64,000 nt of DNA from JACCXG01 sp963785755 (lineage in GTDB: Bacteria > Acidobacteriota > Vicinamibacteria > Vicinamibacterales > 2-12-FULL-66-21), in contig CAWAXG010000071.1 in NCBI GenBank assembly GCA_963785755.1, positions 124,001 to 188,000 on the forward strand, given 5' to 3'. Made by a program: the position numbers and the translations under genes. Below, piece after piece: positions 26,223 to 36,003 of this stretch. The notes beneath the pieces are model-generated. The model had not been told where the DNA came from. It saw nothing but the letters and a program-made list of their open reading frames with translations, and made no database searches. Positions within the stretch are counted from its first letter, which is position 1. The number at the start of each line of letters is the position of its first letter.

Positions 26223-27542
26223 TCACCAGCGGAGCGCCCCGGTCACGAGGGCGACCACCCCCATCACGAGCGTGACGACGAACGCGTACGGAATCATCCG
26301 CCGCTGGTGATCCGCGAGCTCCACGTTCGCGAGCCCGACCAGCAGGAACGTCGCAGGCGTCAGCGGGCTCACGGGGAATCCGGTCGTCATCTGTCCGAGC
26401 ACCGCGGCCCGACCCAGCTCGATCGCGGAGCCCCCGGCGTTCTGCGAGGCGCCCGCGAGCGCCGGCAGCAGGCCGAAATAGAACGAATCGGGATCGAAGA
26501 CCAGGCTGAGCGGCATGGACGCCGCGACCATGACGAGCGGCAGGTGCCGGAGCGCCGTGTCCGGCAGCACGCGCACGAGATCGCCGGACACTGCCGCGAG
26601 CATTCCGGATCTGGTCAGGATCCCGGTGAAGACGCCCGCCGCAAAGATGGTGGTGACCATCAACATCGCGGCACTGGCATGCGCGGTCAGGCGTTCGCGC
26701 TGCTCCGCCGCATCGGGATAGTTGACGGCGAGCGCGATGGCCGAGGCAATGACGAACACCAGCGCGATCGGCACGATCTCGACGAACAAGGCCGTCAGCG
26801 TCGCGGCCGTGAAAACCGCGTTGAAGTACCAAAGCCGCCGGCGGCGAAGCCGCTCGGCGGCAGTCGTGGACTCCAGACGGCCGGTCGTGGCTGGCGAGAC
26901 ACGATCCGGATCGCCGGCCTTGACACCGTCTGCGAGGCGCGCGCGCGCGATTCGACCCAGCCGCACGGCTATCACGAGCACCATGGCGAGTCCGGCGATC
27001 ATGGCTGGGAGGATCGGGAGAAAGAGGTCGGTCAGCTCGACCTCGAGCGCCGTGGCCGCGCGGGAGAGTGGGCCTCCCCACGGCAGGATGTTCATCGTTC
27101 CTGCCGCCAGCCCGGTTGCACAGGTCAGCACCAGTGGATCCATTCCCGCGCGCCTGTACACCGGCAGCATCGCGGGGATGGTGACCATGAACGTGCTGGC
27201 GCCGGCGCCATCGAGGTGGGCAATCATGGCGACGATGGCTGTGCCCACCACAATCTTGACCGGATCGCCTCCGACGGCCCGCAGCACGAGGCGGATGGCG
27301 GGCTCGAACAGCCCCGCGTCGTTCATCACGCCGAAATAGATCACCGCGAACGCGAGCAGGACCGCCACCGGGGTCACGCTGCGGATGCCGTCCATGGCGA
27401 ACGTGCCGACCTGGCCACCGAATCCGCCGGCGAGCGCGGCGACGAGGGGCACGAGCGTCAGCGCGACGAGCACGGATGTGATCCGGAAGAGGATCAGGGC
27501 CAGGAGCGCGGCAATCGTGAGGAGGCCGAGGGCGGTGAGCAC
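26223..27542 (-). CDS. CitMHS-family citrate/dicarboxylate transporter
   Basis: This membrane protein of about 439 aa with about 11-12 helices matches the CitMHS family of metal-citrate:proton symporters: DGAGASTFMVTIPAMLPVYRRAGMDP and ILPWGGPLSRAATAL are diagnostic loops. The GTG start at 27542 is preferred to the TTG at 27572 because it gives the family's usual opening (MLTALGLLTIAAL), and the longer N-terminus would be encoded by an AACTCCC repeat tract. It imports citrate or a related acid, perhaps complexed to a divalent metal. The CoA transferase gene lies upstream on the same strand, separated by a repeat-rich 200 bp. Confidence 0.88.
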   Translation of the reverse strand: MLTALGLLTIAALLALILFRITSVLVALTLVPLVAALAGGFGGQVGTFAMDGIRSVTPVAVLLAFAVIYFGVMNDAGLFEPAIRLVLRAVGGDPVKIVVGTAIVAMIAHLDGAGASTFMVTIPAMLPVYRRAGMDPLVLTCATGLAAGTMNILPWGGPLSRAATALEVELTDLFLPILPAMIAGLAMVLVIAVRLGRIARARLADGVKAGDPDRVSPATTGRLESTTAAERLRRRRLWYFNAVFTAATLTALFVEIVPIALVFVIASAIALAVNYPDAAEQRERLTAHASAAMLMVTTIFAAGVFTGILTRSGMLAAVSGDLVRVLPDTALRHLPLVMVAASMPLSLVFDPDSFYFGLLPALAGASQNAGGSAIELGRAAVLGQMTTGFPVSPLTPATFLLVGLANVELADHQRRMIPYAFVVTLVMGVVALVTGALRW

Positions 27543-27561
27543 TAGTGGTGCAGAGAATGTG

Positions 27562-27720
27562 TCAACTTCCAATCGTCAACTCCCAACCTCCAACACCCAA
27601 TGCTCAGAAGATACGAGTTGCGCTTCGCGCCGCACGAAGACACGACGTCACGACGGCACGAAAGATCTGTCGAGTCGTGCTGTGAGCTCTTGGGAGTTGG
27701 GAGTTGGTAGTTGGGAGTTC
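27562..27720. repeat. AACTCCC and CACGACGG microrepeat tracts
   Basis: Three tracts lie in tandem in the gene-free 200 bp: AACTCCCAACC words (27562-27600), CACGAAGACACGACG words (27630-27664) and inverted TTGGGAGTTGGGAG words (27689-27720). The outer two form long inverted arms. No promoter or gene is apparent. Confidence 0.65.
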
Positions 27721-27745
27721 TCACGGCTGTTGTTCTTCAGCGTTG

Positions 27746-28921
27746 TTACGGCGTTCGCCGCCTGGCCTCGGTGACGGCGTGGCGGATCTCGTCGGTGTGC
27801 TCTCCGAGCCGCGGCGGCGCGGATACCGGCAGTGTCTCGACACCCGACAGCTTGATCGGATTTCCGGGAACCTTGACCGACGCACCGGCGAGATCGATGT
27901 CGATCAGCATCTGGCGCGCGGCGAGCTGAGTATCGCGAAGCACTTCGTCGATCGTCCTGACGCGTCCGCAGGGCACGCCGGCGGCGCTGAGCCGCTCGAC
28001 CAGGGAGTCCACGGTCTCGTCCCTGAACAACAGGCGGATCGCCTCGTTCAGCTCGGACCGGTGGTGCAGCCGATCGCTGTTGGTCGCGAAGCGAGCGTCG
28101 TGCTCCAGCGCCTGGGCTCCGACCGCGGAACAGAAGCGTGACCACAAGCGCGGATTCGCGACGGCCACGATCACGTCGCCGTCGGCAGCCGGATAGGGTT
28201 CATAGGGCGCGAGCGACGGATGCGCATTGCCAAGCCTGCCCGGACTCTTGCCCGTGGCCGCCACGATCCCCGACGGCAGGCCGAGGATCGAGACCGCCGA
28301 GTCGAGCAGCGCGATGTCGAGGAACTGGCCCTGGCCGGTGCGTGCGCGGCTGATGTGGGCGAGAAGGATACCCTGCACCGCATACAGCGCGGCCAGGCAG
28401 TCGGTGATCGCGACGCCGACCTTCGTCGGGCCGGTCTCGGGAAATCCGGTGACATCCATCAGGCCGGACTCTCCCTGGATGACCATGTCGTAGCCAGGCA
28501 GATCCCGCCGCGGGCCCGACGCGCCATAGCCGGAGATGGAGCAGTAGATCAGGCGCTCGTTGAGCGAACGCGCCCGATCCGGACCGAAGCCGAGCCGCTC
28601 GAGCGTGCCGGGACGGAAGTTCTCGACCAGCACATCGGCGGTTCGAATCATGTCCTCGAGGAGCGCCGCGCCCTCGGGCGACTTCAAATCGATCGCGACG
28701 CTCTTCTTGTTGCGATTGACGCCGAGAAAGTACGTGCTCCAGCCGGCGACGAACGGAGCCCACTCCCGCGTGTCGTCGCCATGGCGCGGATCTTCGATCT
28801 TGATCACTTCCGCGCCCATGTCGGCGAGGAGCATGGTGCAGAGCGGACCGGCCAGGACGCGTGTGAAGTCGAGGACGCGGAGCCCGGCGAGCGGCAGCCC
28901 GGTGTTCGCCTGGCCAGTCAT
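27746..28921 (-). CDS. Class III CoA transferase (CaiB/BaiF family)
   Basis: This 391-aa protein has the family signature LAGLRVLDFTRVLAGPLCTMLLADMGAEVIKIE and GYDMVIQGESGLMDVTG, in which the Asp is the expected acyl-enzyme residue. Such enzymes move CoA between carboxylic acids such as formate/oxalate, succinate/benzylsuccinate or carnitine. Partner acid not predictable from sequence. Only 9 bp separate it from the esterase gene downstream, so co-transcription with it is likely; an acid released or imported nearby could be the substrate. Confidence 0.88.
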   Translation of the reverse strand: MTGQANTGLPLAGLRVLDFTRVLAGPLCTMLLADMGAEVIKIEDPRHGDDTREWAPFVAGWSTYFLGVNRNKKSVAIDLKSPEGAALLEDMIRTADVLVENFRPGTLERLGFGPDRARSLNERLIYCSISGYGASGPRRDLPGYDMVIQGESGLMDVTGFPETGPTKVGVAITDCLAALYAVQGILLAHISRARTGQGQFLDIALLDSAVSILGLPSGIVAATGKSPGRLGNAHPSLAPYEPYPAADGDVIVAVANPRLWSRFCSAVGAQALEHDARFATNSDRLHHRSELNEAIRLLFRDETVDSLVERLSAAGVPCGRVRTIDEVLRDTQLAARQMLIDIDLAGASVKVPGNPIKLSGVETLPVSAPPRLGEHTDEIRHAVTEARRRTP

Positions 28922-28930
28922 GTTCCGGGC

Positions 28931-30205
28931 TCAGAACAGGCGCGCCGCAAAGTCGGCGAGATACTTCCGCCAGACCGTCCACACATGCGCCCCGTCGGTC
29001 TCGACCCACACGTGCTTGATGCCGGCCTTCTCGAGATTCTCGTGCGACACCTTGACGCCCTCGTACAGGAAGTCGCCGCGGCCAATGCCGATCCAGATCA
29101 GCGGGAAGCTCTTGTTCACCACCACCGCATCCGCGAGCTTGCCGTCATAATCCTTCGCCGGATCGAGATTGCCGATCGCGGGGCTGAACAATCCGAGCGA
29201 CGCAAACAGCTCCGGGTGGTTCAGGCCGATCCTCATGGTCTGGGCCCCGCCCATGGAGAGACCGGCCAGCGCGCGCTGATCCCGGCGGGGAATCGTCCTG
29301 AAGGTCTTGTCGATGAACGGAATGAGATCCTTCGAGACGACCGCGTCGAACTCGGCGAAGGTGTTGGCCATCATTCCGCCACCCCGACCGCGTCCCGCCG
29401 CCGCGGGTGGAGCGCCTGCTGCCGGAGCGCCCGCTGCCGGAGCCGCCGCCGGTGGTGCCGCTGCGCCCGGCGCGCCAGCGGCTGGCGGGGTTCCCGGCGC
29501 CGCGCCACGGCCCCGGCCGCCGGCGCCGGGCGGCGGCAGGCCATTCTCGTTGACGATGATCATCGGCTTCACTTTGCCGGCCGCGATCAGGTTGTCGAGA
29601 ATGAAGTTCGCGTGGCCTTGATTGGTCCACGACGTCTCGTTCTCGCCGGCGCCGTGCTGCAGATACAACACCGGATATCTCGTGCCCGGCTTCTCGTCGT
29701 AGCCCGGAGGTGTGTAAACGAACACGCGGCGCCATGCGCCCGACGTTCCCGTCGACTTCGAGAAGTACCACTGCTGCCGCACCGTGCCGTGCGGCACGTC
29801 CTTCGGCGCGAAGAGATCGGACTCCGGACCGGGCACTTCTACCGCGCTGCCGTACCGGTTGTAGCCGAAGAACGCCTGGCTGCCCGGATCGGCCGTCGTG
29901 AAGCCGTCGACGACGATGGCGTAGTAGTAGAAGCCGGGCTCGAGCGGCTTGGTCGTCACCGTCCAGAAGCCATCGTCTCCTTTCACCATGTCGTACGGGC
30001 CCAGCGTCGTGATCCGCACGCTCTTCGCGTCGTCTGCGCGAATGCGGAAGGTGACGCTGCGATCGGGATTGATCCGCGGGTACTGCGCGTTGGGCGCATT
30101 CGACGGCGCCGGCTGCCCTTCGGGCTGACTCTGGCCGCGGATCAGACCCACGCTGGCGATGACGATGGCGAGTGTCAGCAGGCGGTGCAACGAGACTGAT
30201 TTCAT
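28931..30205 (-). CDS. Exported esterase (feruloyl/CE1 type) with Ala-Pro-Gly insert
   Basis: This protein of about 424 aa begins at 30205 (MKSVSLHRLLTLAIVIASVGLIRG signal), with GAGGGA ahead; the open frame continues to 30784 without coding character. An N-terminal E-set/CBM48-like sandwich (VTFRIRADDAKSVRI) precedes an esterase-D-like alpha/beta hydrolase: VLYLQHGAGENE, GLSMGGAQT (nucleophile) and GAHVWTVWR (histidine). Between them a run of about 50 Ala, Pro and Gly residues (PAAGAPAAGAPPAAAGRG) interrupts the catalytic domain. Related enzymes release ferulic or acetyl groups from plant polysaccharides. Divergent from the tannase gene. Confidence 0.85.
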   Translation of the reverse strand: MKSVSLHRLLTLAIVIASVGLIRGQSQPEGQPAPSNAPNAQYPRINPDRSVTFRIRADDAKSVRITTLGPYDMVKGDDGFWTVTTKPLEPGFYYYAIVVDGFTTADPGSQAFFGYNRYGSAVEVPGPESDLFAPKDVPHGTVRQQWYFSKSTGTSGAWRRVFVYTPPGYDEKPGTRYPVLYLQHGAGENETSWTNQGHANFILDNLIAAGKVKPMIIVNENGLPPPGAGGRGRGAAPGTPPAAGAPGAAAPPAAAPAAGAPAAGAPPAAAGRGRGGGMMANTFAEFDAVVSKDLIPFIDKTFRTIPRRDQRALAGLSMGGAQTMRIGLNHPELFASLGLFSPAIGNLDPAKDYDGKLADAVVVNKSFPLIWIGIGRGDFLYEGVKVSHENLEKAGIKHVWVETDGAHVWTVWRKYLADFAARLF

Positions 30206-30440
30206 GCGGTTCCCTCGAAGAAAGCCTTGTGTGCTCGTGCGCGTCCAGTGAAATCCTATTCGATCTTCTTTCACCGATCCCCGCTTCGGTAGAGAATGGG
30301 GCGGCGCCAGGCGGCGGTACGGGCCAGGGGAACGGGAGCCCGTTTGCAGCCCTCCTGGTGTGCGTATCCGCGAGGAAGCCCAAGCCACACGATCAGGCGC
30401 GGCGAACTGCAAGTGCCGCAATGATGCCGGAGTGACGAAG
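30206..30440. promoter_or_regulatory. Divergent promoter region of esterase and tannase genes
   Basis: About 235 bp separate the divergent genes and should hold both promoters. GGAG at 30429-30432 is the ribosome binding site for the tannase start at 30441. No strong -35/-10 pair or operator palindrome was identified. Confidence 0.35.
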
Positions 30441-32006
30441 ATGCGAATTCCCATTTGGACGGCCGTCAGCCGTGGAGGCATGGTGTTGCTCGTGCTCGGG
30501 GCCGGCTCGCCCGCGCAGGCGCAACCCTCGGCGGCGTCTTGCGCCAGCCTTTCCGAGCGATCGCTGCCGGCCACGAAAATTACCGTGGCGCAGGCGGTGA
30601 CCGCAGGATCGTTCGTCCCTCCCGGCACCACCAACACGATCCCCAACCTCCCGCCGTTCTGCCGGATCGCCGGCGAGATTGCGCCGACGGCGGATTCGCG
30701 CATCCTGTTCGAAGTGTGGATGCCGCTCGAGAACTGGAACGGCAAGTTCGCGGGCGTCGGCAATGGCGGCTGGGCAGGCATCATCTCGTTCGGCCCGCTG
30801 GGCGACCAGCTTCGCCGCGGCTACGCGACGGCATCGACCAATACGGGCCACGAGGCCGCGCCGGGCGTCAATGCCGCACGGTTTGCCTACGACAAGCCCG
30901 AACAGTTGATCGACTTTGCTTACCGGTCGCAGCACGAGACAGCGGTTCGGGCAAAGACGATCGTGCAGGCGTTCTACGGCAAGGCGGCCGAGCGGTCGTA
31001 CTTCATCGGCTGTTCCTCTGGCGGCTATCAGGGACTGATGGAGGCGCAGCGATTCCCCGGCGACTACGACGGCATCGTCGCGGGCGCCCCGGCGAACAAC
31101 TGGACGCGGCTGATGGCCGGGGATCTCGACGGCGTACTCGCAGTGCTCCGTGACCCTGCCTCGAATCTGCCGCCGCCGGCGATGAGCCTGCTGCATCGGG
31201 GCGCGCTGGCCGCTTGCGACGCCACGGATGGAGTCGTGGACGGTGTTCTGGACGATCCACGCCGGTGCAAGTTCGATCCGGCAAAGCTGACGTGTCCGGC
31301 CAATCAGGCATCGCCATCCTGTCTGACGCCGGCGCAGGTGGAAGCGGCGCGCCGTGTCTACGGAGGGCTCCGGGATCCGAGTACCGGAGCGCAGCTGTAT
31401 CCCGGGCTCGTTCCCGGCAGCGAGCCGTTCTGGCCGCACCGCGACCCCGCCAATCCGTTCGCGATTCCGGTCTCCCACTACAAGTGGCTGGTCTTCGCGG
31501 ATCCGAACTGGGACTGGAAGACGTTCGATTTCTCGGACCGCGACGACTTCCAGGCGCACCAGAAGGCGGAGGCGAAGTTTGCGCCGATCATGAACGCCAC
31601 GAATCCGGATCTGCGCGAGTTCCACAAGCGAGGCGGCAAACTGCTGCAGTGGCACGGATGGAACGATCAGCTGATCGCGCCGCAGAACAGCATCGACTAC
31701 TACGAGAGCGTCCGGACGTTATTCGGTGCGGGCACCGACGTCCAGAGCTTCTATCGGCTGTTCATGGCGCCGGGCATGGCGCACTGCAGCGGCGGCACCG
31801 GTCCGAACACGTTCGACATGCAGAGCGCGCTGGAGCAGTGGGTCGAACGCGGTGTCGCGCCCGATCAGGTGATCGCGACCCGCGCGCTCAACGGCATCGT
31901 CGATCGCGCGCGTCCGTTGTGCCCGTATCCGAAGGTCGCGGCGTACAAGGGCAGCGGCGACACCAACGATGCGGCGAACTTCAGTTGCCGGGAGCCCGGG
32001 CGGTAG
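30441..32006 (+). CDS. Exported tannase/feruloyl-esterase family protein
   Basis: This 521-aa protein has a signal peptide (GGMVLLVLGAGSPAQAQ) and the tannase-family (PF07519-type) triad: Ser in CSSGGYQGL, Asp in HGWNDQLIAP and His in GMAHCSGG. The paired Cys residues beside the Ser and His form the CS-D-HC disulfide typical of the family. Several cysteines in the lid region (CDATDG, CKFDPAKLTC, CLTPAQ) also fit. It should hydrolyse gallate or ferulate/chlorogenate esters outside the cytoplasm. The GTG 9 bp upstream is an alternative start. The next gene follows 3 bp later, so they are probably co-transcribed. Confidence 0.9.
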   Translation: MRIPIWTAVSRGGMVLLVLGAGSPAQAQPSAASCASLSERSLPATKITVAQAVTAGSFVPPGTTNTIPNLPPFCRIAGEIAPTADSRILFEVWMPLENWNGKFAGVGNGGWAGIISFGPLGDQLRRGYATASTNTGHEAAPGVNAARFAYDKPEQLIDFAYRSQHETAVRAKTIVQAFYGKAAERSYFIGCSSGGYQGLMEAQRFPGDYDGIVAGAPANNWTRLMAGDLDGVLAVLRDPASNLPPPAMSLLHRGALAACDATDGVVDGVLDDPRRCKFDPAKLTCPANQASPSCLTPAQVEAARRVYGGLRDPSTGAQLYPGLVPGSEPFWPHRDPANPFAIPVSHYKWLVFADPNWDWKTFDFSDRDDFQAHQKAEAKFAPIMNATNPDLREFHKRGGKLLQWHGWNDQLIAPQNSIDYYESVRTLFGAGTDVQSFYRLFMAPGMAHCSGGTGPNTFDMQSALEQWVERGVAPDQVIATRALNGIVDRARPLCPYPKVAAYKGSGDTNDAANFSCREPGR

Positions 32007-32009
32007 ATC

Positions 32010-33980
32010 ATGAATGGACTCCCCACCGTATGCACCCGGCGCGTCCCGCGAACGATTCCGGCGGCTGCCGCCCTCCTCACCGTCTGGCAGCTCGCGTCAG
32101 CCGGGCAACCGGCCACGGCGCCGCAGGGCGCGAACGTCACGGGTGAGCTGCGCCAATGGCACAAGGTCACCCTGACGGTCGACGGACCAAAGGCGGATGA
32201 AGCCGGACGCGATCCGAATCCCTTCCGCGACTTCAGAATGACGGTCACGTTCATGCACGAATCCGGCGTTCCGGCCTACAACGTTCCGGGATACTTCGCG
32301 GCCGACGGCAACGCCGCCAGTACGTCGGCGACGAGCGGCAACAAGTGGCGCGCGCATGTGACGCCGGACAAGGCGGGGCGGTGGGATTGGACGATCAGCT
32401 TCGTGTCGGGAAAGGACGTCGCTCTGGATGCGACGGCTGCCGGGCATGCCCAGCCGCTCGCGCCGCTCGACGGCCTCACTGGATCGTTTCAGATTGGCGC
32501 CACCAACAAGACGGCGCCTGATTTCCGCAGCCGGGGCCGGCTCGAGTACGTCGGCGGCCATCACCTCCGATTCGCCGGCAGCGGCGAGTACTTCCTCAAG
32601 TTCGGAACGGACTCGCCGGAAACGCTCCTGGCCTACGCGGACTTCGACGGCAGCGCCGCGATGAAACCGCAGGTGCCATTGAAGACCTGGCAGCCGCATG
32701 TCAAGGACTGGGGACCGTCCGATCCGAACTGGAAGGAGGGGAAAGGCAAGGGACTGATCGGCGCCCTGAACTATCTCGCGTCGAAGAACGTGAACGCGAT
32801 GTCGTTCCTGCCCTACAACGCCGGCGGCGACGGCGACAACGTGTGGCCGTTCGTCACCAGGGACGACAAGTTCCACTACGACGTTTCGAAGCTCGATCAG
32901 TGGCAGATCGTCTTCGATCACGCTCAGCGAAAGGGCATCTACCTGCATTTCAAGCTGCAGGAAACGGAGATCGACGACAACGTGCGGGGAAACCCCGCGG
33001 CCGGCCGCCGCGGCGGCGCTCCGCCTGCCGAGGCCCAGGGGGGAGCCATCGTCGAATCGCTCGACGGCGGTGAGCTGGGTCCCGAACGCAAGCTGTATCT
33101 GCGGGAGCTCATCGCGCGATTCGGCTATCAGCTCGCCCTCAACTGGAATCTCGGAGAGGAGAACACCCAGTCGGCCGATCAGCAGCGGTCGATGGCCGCT
33201 TACATCGCGAGCCTCGACCCCTTCCGGCACCACATTGTCGTGCACACGTACCCCGATGCGCAGGAGTCGGTCTATCCGCCGCTGCTCGGAGACAAGTCGG
33301 CGCTGACCGGGGTCTCGGTGCAGACCTCCTGGAGTACGGTCCATGAGCGCACGCTCAGGTGGATCGTCGCGTCGCGTCATGCCGGGCGGCCATGGGTGGT
33401 TGCCAACGACGAGCAGGGCCCAGCCGGGCTCGGCGTCCCGCCTGATCCGGGATACCCCGGGTTCACCGGCAAGGATCCGCAGGGAAAGGACACCCACACG
33501 CTTCATGACATCCGCAAGTTCACGCTGTGGGGCAATCTGATGGCGGGCGGCGCCGGCGTCGAGTACTACTTCGGCTACAACTTCCCGGAAAACGATCTGG
33601 TCGCGCAGGATTTCCGCAGTCGCGAACGATCGTGGGACTACGGCCGCATCGCGCTGGAGCTCTTCCGCGCGCAGAAGATTCCGTTCTGGCTGATGACGAA
33701 CGCCGATGCCCTGATCGGAAACACGGCGCGCGACAACAGCCGCTGGTGCCTGGCGAAGACGGGAGAAATCTATCTCGTATATCTGCCGGCGGGCGGGACG
33801 GCGGATCTCGATCTGACCGCGGCGCCGGGCCAATACACGGTTCAGTGGTTCAACCCGAGAAGCGGCGGACCGCCGCAGCGTGGCGCCGTGGCAAGTGTCA
33901 AGGGTGGGGCCAAAACATCACTCGGTCAGCCGCCGAGCGATCCGGCGGAGGATTGGCTGGTGATCGTTCGGGCGCGTTAG
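32010..33980 (+). CDS. DUF5060-containing putative glycoside hydrolase
   Basis: This 656-aa exported protein has a signal-like N-terminus (AAALLTVWQLASAGQ), an N-terminal DUF5060 sandwich (HKVTLTVDGPKADE, FMHESGVPAYNVPGYFAADG), a central TIM-barrel with LALNWNLGEENT (the Glu is a candidate catalytic acid) and a C-terminal putative collagen-binding-type domain (LVYLPAGGTADLDLTAAPGQYTVQWFNPRSGG). Similar proteins hydrolyse plant cell-wall glycans, but specificity cannot be read here. It follows the tannase gene by 3 bp and is likely one transcript with it. Confidence 0.82.
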   Translation: MNGLPTVCTRRVPRTIPAAAALLTVWQLASAGQPATAPQGANVTGELRQWHKVTLTVDGPKADEAGRDPNPFRDFRMTVTFMHESGVPAYNVPGYFAADGNAASTSATSGNKWRAHVTPDKAGRWDWTISFVSGKDVALDATAAGHAQPLAPLDGLTGSFQIGATNKTAPDFRSRGRLEYVGGHHLRFAGSGEYFLKFGTDSPETLLAYADFDGSAAMKPQVPLKTWQPHVKDWGPSDPNWKEGKGKGLIGALNYLASKNVNAMSFLPYNAGGDGDNVWPFVTRDDKFHYDVSKLDQWQIVFDHAQRKGIYLHFKLQETEIDDNVRGNPAAGRRGGAPPAEAQGGAIVESLDGGELGPERKLYLRELIARFGYQLALNWNLGEENTQSADQQRSMAAYIASLDPFRHHIVVHTYPDAQESVYPPLLGDKSALTGVSVQTSWSTVHERTLRWIVASRHAGRPWVVANDEQGPAGLGVPPDPGYPGFTGKDPQGKDTHTLHDIRKFTLWGNLMAGGAGVEYYFGYNFPENDLVAQDFRSRERSWDYGRIALELFRAQKIPFWLMTNADALIGNTARDNSRWCLAKTGEIYLVYLPAGGTADLDLTAAPGQYTVQWFNPRSGGPPQRGAVASVKGGAKTSLGQPPSDPAEDWLVIVRAR

Positions 33981-33997
33981 GTAGCGTAGGCCTTGAC

Positions 33998-34939
33998 TTA
34001 CGCCTGACCGCGCCGAAACCGGTAGATGCACGTGCCGTGCAGCGACCCCAGATACACCGTTCGACGGTCGGCGCCGCCGAACGCCACACTCGTGAGCTGT
34101 TGAATCGTCGTACCCGGGATCGGGCCGAGGTGTTCCGGTCGCATCTGCCTGCCAGCAAATGCTCGCTCGACGGTCTCCACGAACTCCTCATTCACATCCT
34201 CGAGCACGGTCGTCACGATGCCGTCGCGAATGCACAAGAGACGATTGCTGATGAGCGTCGTCAGCCAGATTGCCCCCGAGTCGTCAACGGCGAAGCCGTC
34301 GGGAAAGCTGCCATGTCCGAGCGTGACCACGGGCGCCCGATCGAAGAGGCTGCCGTCGGCCGCGATCCGGAACCGCGTGAGGCGCCGGCCGAACGTCTCG
34401 ACAACGTAGAGCCACGTCCCGGTCGAATCTGGTCTGACCTCGTTCGTGTAGTGCAGCCCTTCGGCGACGATACGGGCGCCGGCTGGATCCACGAGCACGA
34501 TGAATCCATCCGCGACATCGGGCCGCCAGGCTTCATGCCGGCGCTCGTAGCGCGTGCTCACCGATATCCACGTCCGCGGGCCGTCGATGACGACGAAATT
34601 CGCCGGCGGCAGGGGAGTGCCCTCGACCTCCGTGAGAAATGGCTCGAGCGTGCCGTCGTTGTGGAGACGCCACACGCCTCCGGGAGCGCCGAGGTTAGCG
34701 AGCAGAAACGACCCGTCCGGCGCCAGTGCGATGCCATTCGGCCGCAGCTCGATCGACGTGTCGCGAGCGAGCCATGTCTCCTGCGAGCCGTCCGGCCCGA
34801 GTCTCGTGACGCCTCCGCGCCAGTCAGGCACGAAGACATTCCCCGAGGAGTCGGTGACGACACATTCGGGACGGTGCAGGTTCTGGCCGACCTGCTCGAG
34901 GGCGGCCACGTCGACGGGCGGGAGCTTTGACATGTTCAT
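33998..34939 (-). CDS. SMP-30/gluconolactonase-family protein
   Basis: This 313-aa protein lacks a signal peptide and shows the six-bladed propeller signature of SMP-30/LRE lactonases: RPECVVTDSSGNVFVPDWRGG, RPNGIALAPDGSFL, HYTNEVRPDSTGTWLYVVET and FPDGFAVDDSGAIWL, which carry the expected metal ligands Glu, Asn and Asp. It likely hydrolyses an aldonolactone. It is divergent, by 27 bp, from the Gfo/Idh gene, whose product could make such lactones. Confidence 0.82.
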   Translation of the reverse strand: MNMSKLPPVDVAALEQVGQNLHRPECVVTDSSGNVFVPDWRGGVTRLGPDGSQETWLARDTSIELRPNGIALAPDGSFLLANLGAPGGVWRLHNDGTLEPFLTEVEGTPLPPANFVVIDGPRTWISVSTRYERRHEAWRPDVADGFIVLVDPAGARIVAEGLHYTNEVRPDSTGTWLYVVETFGRRLTRFRIAADGSLFDRAPVVTLGHGSFPDGFAVDDSGAIWLTTLISNRLLCIRDGIVTTVLEDVNEEFVETVERAFAGRQMRPEHLGPIPGTTIQQLTSVAFGGADRRTVYLGSLHGTCIYRFRRGQA

Positions 34940-34966
34940 CGAAGCATGGACTAATTCAGGCGCCTG

Positions 34967-36003
34967 ATGACCGGGACCGGCAAACTCAAGGGCGTCGCGC
35001 TCGGCGCCGGCTACTTCGCGCCGTTTCAGTATGAAGCGTGGACGCGCATCCCCGAGGTCGACATCGTCGCGATGTACAACCGCACCGAGGAGCGGGCCGC
35101 GCCGATCCGGGCCAGGTTCGGGGTACCCGGCTCTACACCGACTGGCGCCACATGATCGATCGCGAGCAGCCGGATTTCATCGACATCATCACCCCGCCCG
35201 AGACGCACGAGGAGATGTGCCGGTACGCAGCCGGGCGCGGCGTGCACATCATCTGTCAGAAACCGCTGGCGCCATCGTACGAAGAGTGCGAACGCATCGT
35301 GGAGTCAGTCCGAACGGCCGGCGTCCGGTTCATGGTGCACGAGAACTTCCGCTGGCAGCCCTGGTATCGCGCGGTCAAGAAGATCCAGCGTGCAGGGACG
35401 ATTGGTGACTTCACGCACATTCACTTCATGACGCGCACGGGAGATGGCTGGGGCGCCGACGCCTATCTGGCGCGGCAGCCGTTCTTCCGCGACTATCCGC
35501 GGCTGCTGCTGTACGAAACGGGCGTGCACTTCATCGACACGTTCCGCTTCCTGCTCGGCGAGGTGGTCAGCGTCGTGGCCAGCCTGAAGCGCCTCAACCC
35601 CGCGATCAAAGGTGAAGACGCCGGTCAGCTGCTGTTGACGTTCGCCAGCGGCGCGACCGCGATCTGGGATGCCAACCGCTACAACGAAATCGAATCGGCC
35701 ACGCCGCGGTTCACGTTCGGCCAGATGCGCATCGACGCCACGGCCGGACACCTTACCCTCGACACGGCGTCGAACATCCGGGTCAAGCGGCTCGGTGAGC
35801 CCGGGTACGACTACGAGTACGCGCGCGCAGACGTGAACTTCGCCGGCGATTGCGTGTACGCCATCCAGCGGCACTTCGTGGAGTGCATGCTGTCGGGCGG
35901 CGAGTTCGAGTCGAACGGCGCCGATTACCTGAAAACGGTCAGGGTCGTGGAAGCGGCCTACGAGTCGGCGGCGCGGGGCGACACCGTGCGCGTGTCATCG
36001 TGA
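34967..36003 (+). pseudogene. Gfo/Idh/MocA oxidoreductase with one frameshift
   Basis: Two frames join near 35,130: the first begins GKLKGVALGAGYFAPFQYEAW (Rossmann start), the second continues LYTDWRHMIDREQPDFIDIITPPETHEE and CQKPLAPSYEE with the conserved EKP-like lysine motif, HENFRWQPWYRA and a C-terminal sheet. Supplying one base in the ACCCGG run (35125-35130) restores a normal enzyme of about 345 aa, so this is a single-base deletion or consensus error. No signal peptide, unlike the Tat-exported paralogue at 15297. Its stop overlaps the start of the next gene. Confidence 0.8.

Noticed and set aside
28220..30199. Plus-strand open frame of 659 codons opposite CoA transferase and esterase genes
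   Set aside because: Spans two real genes and their junction on the other strand and has no recognisable motif.
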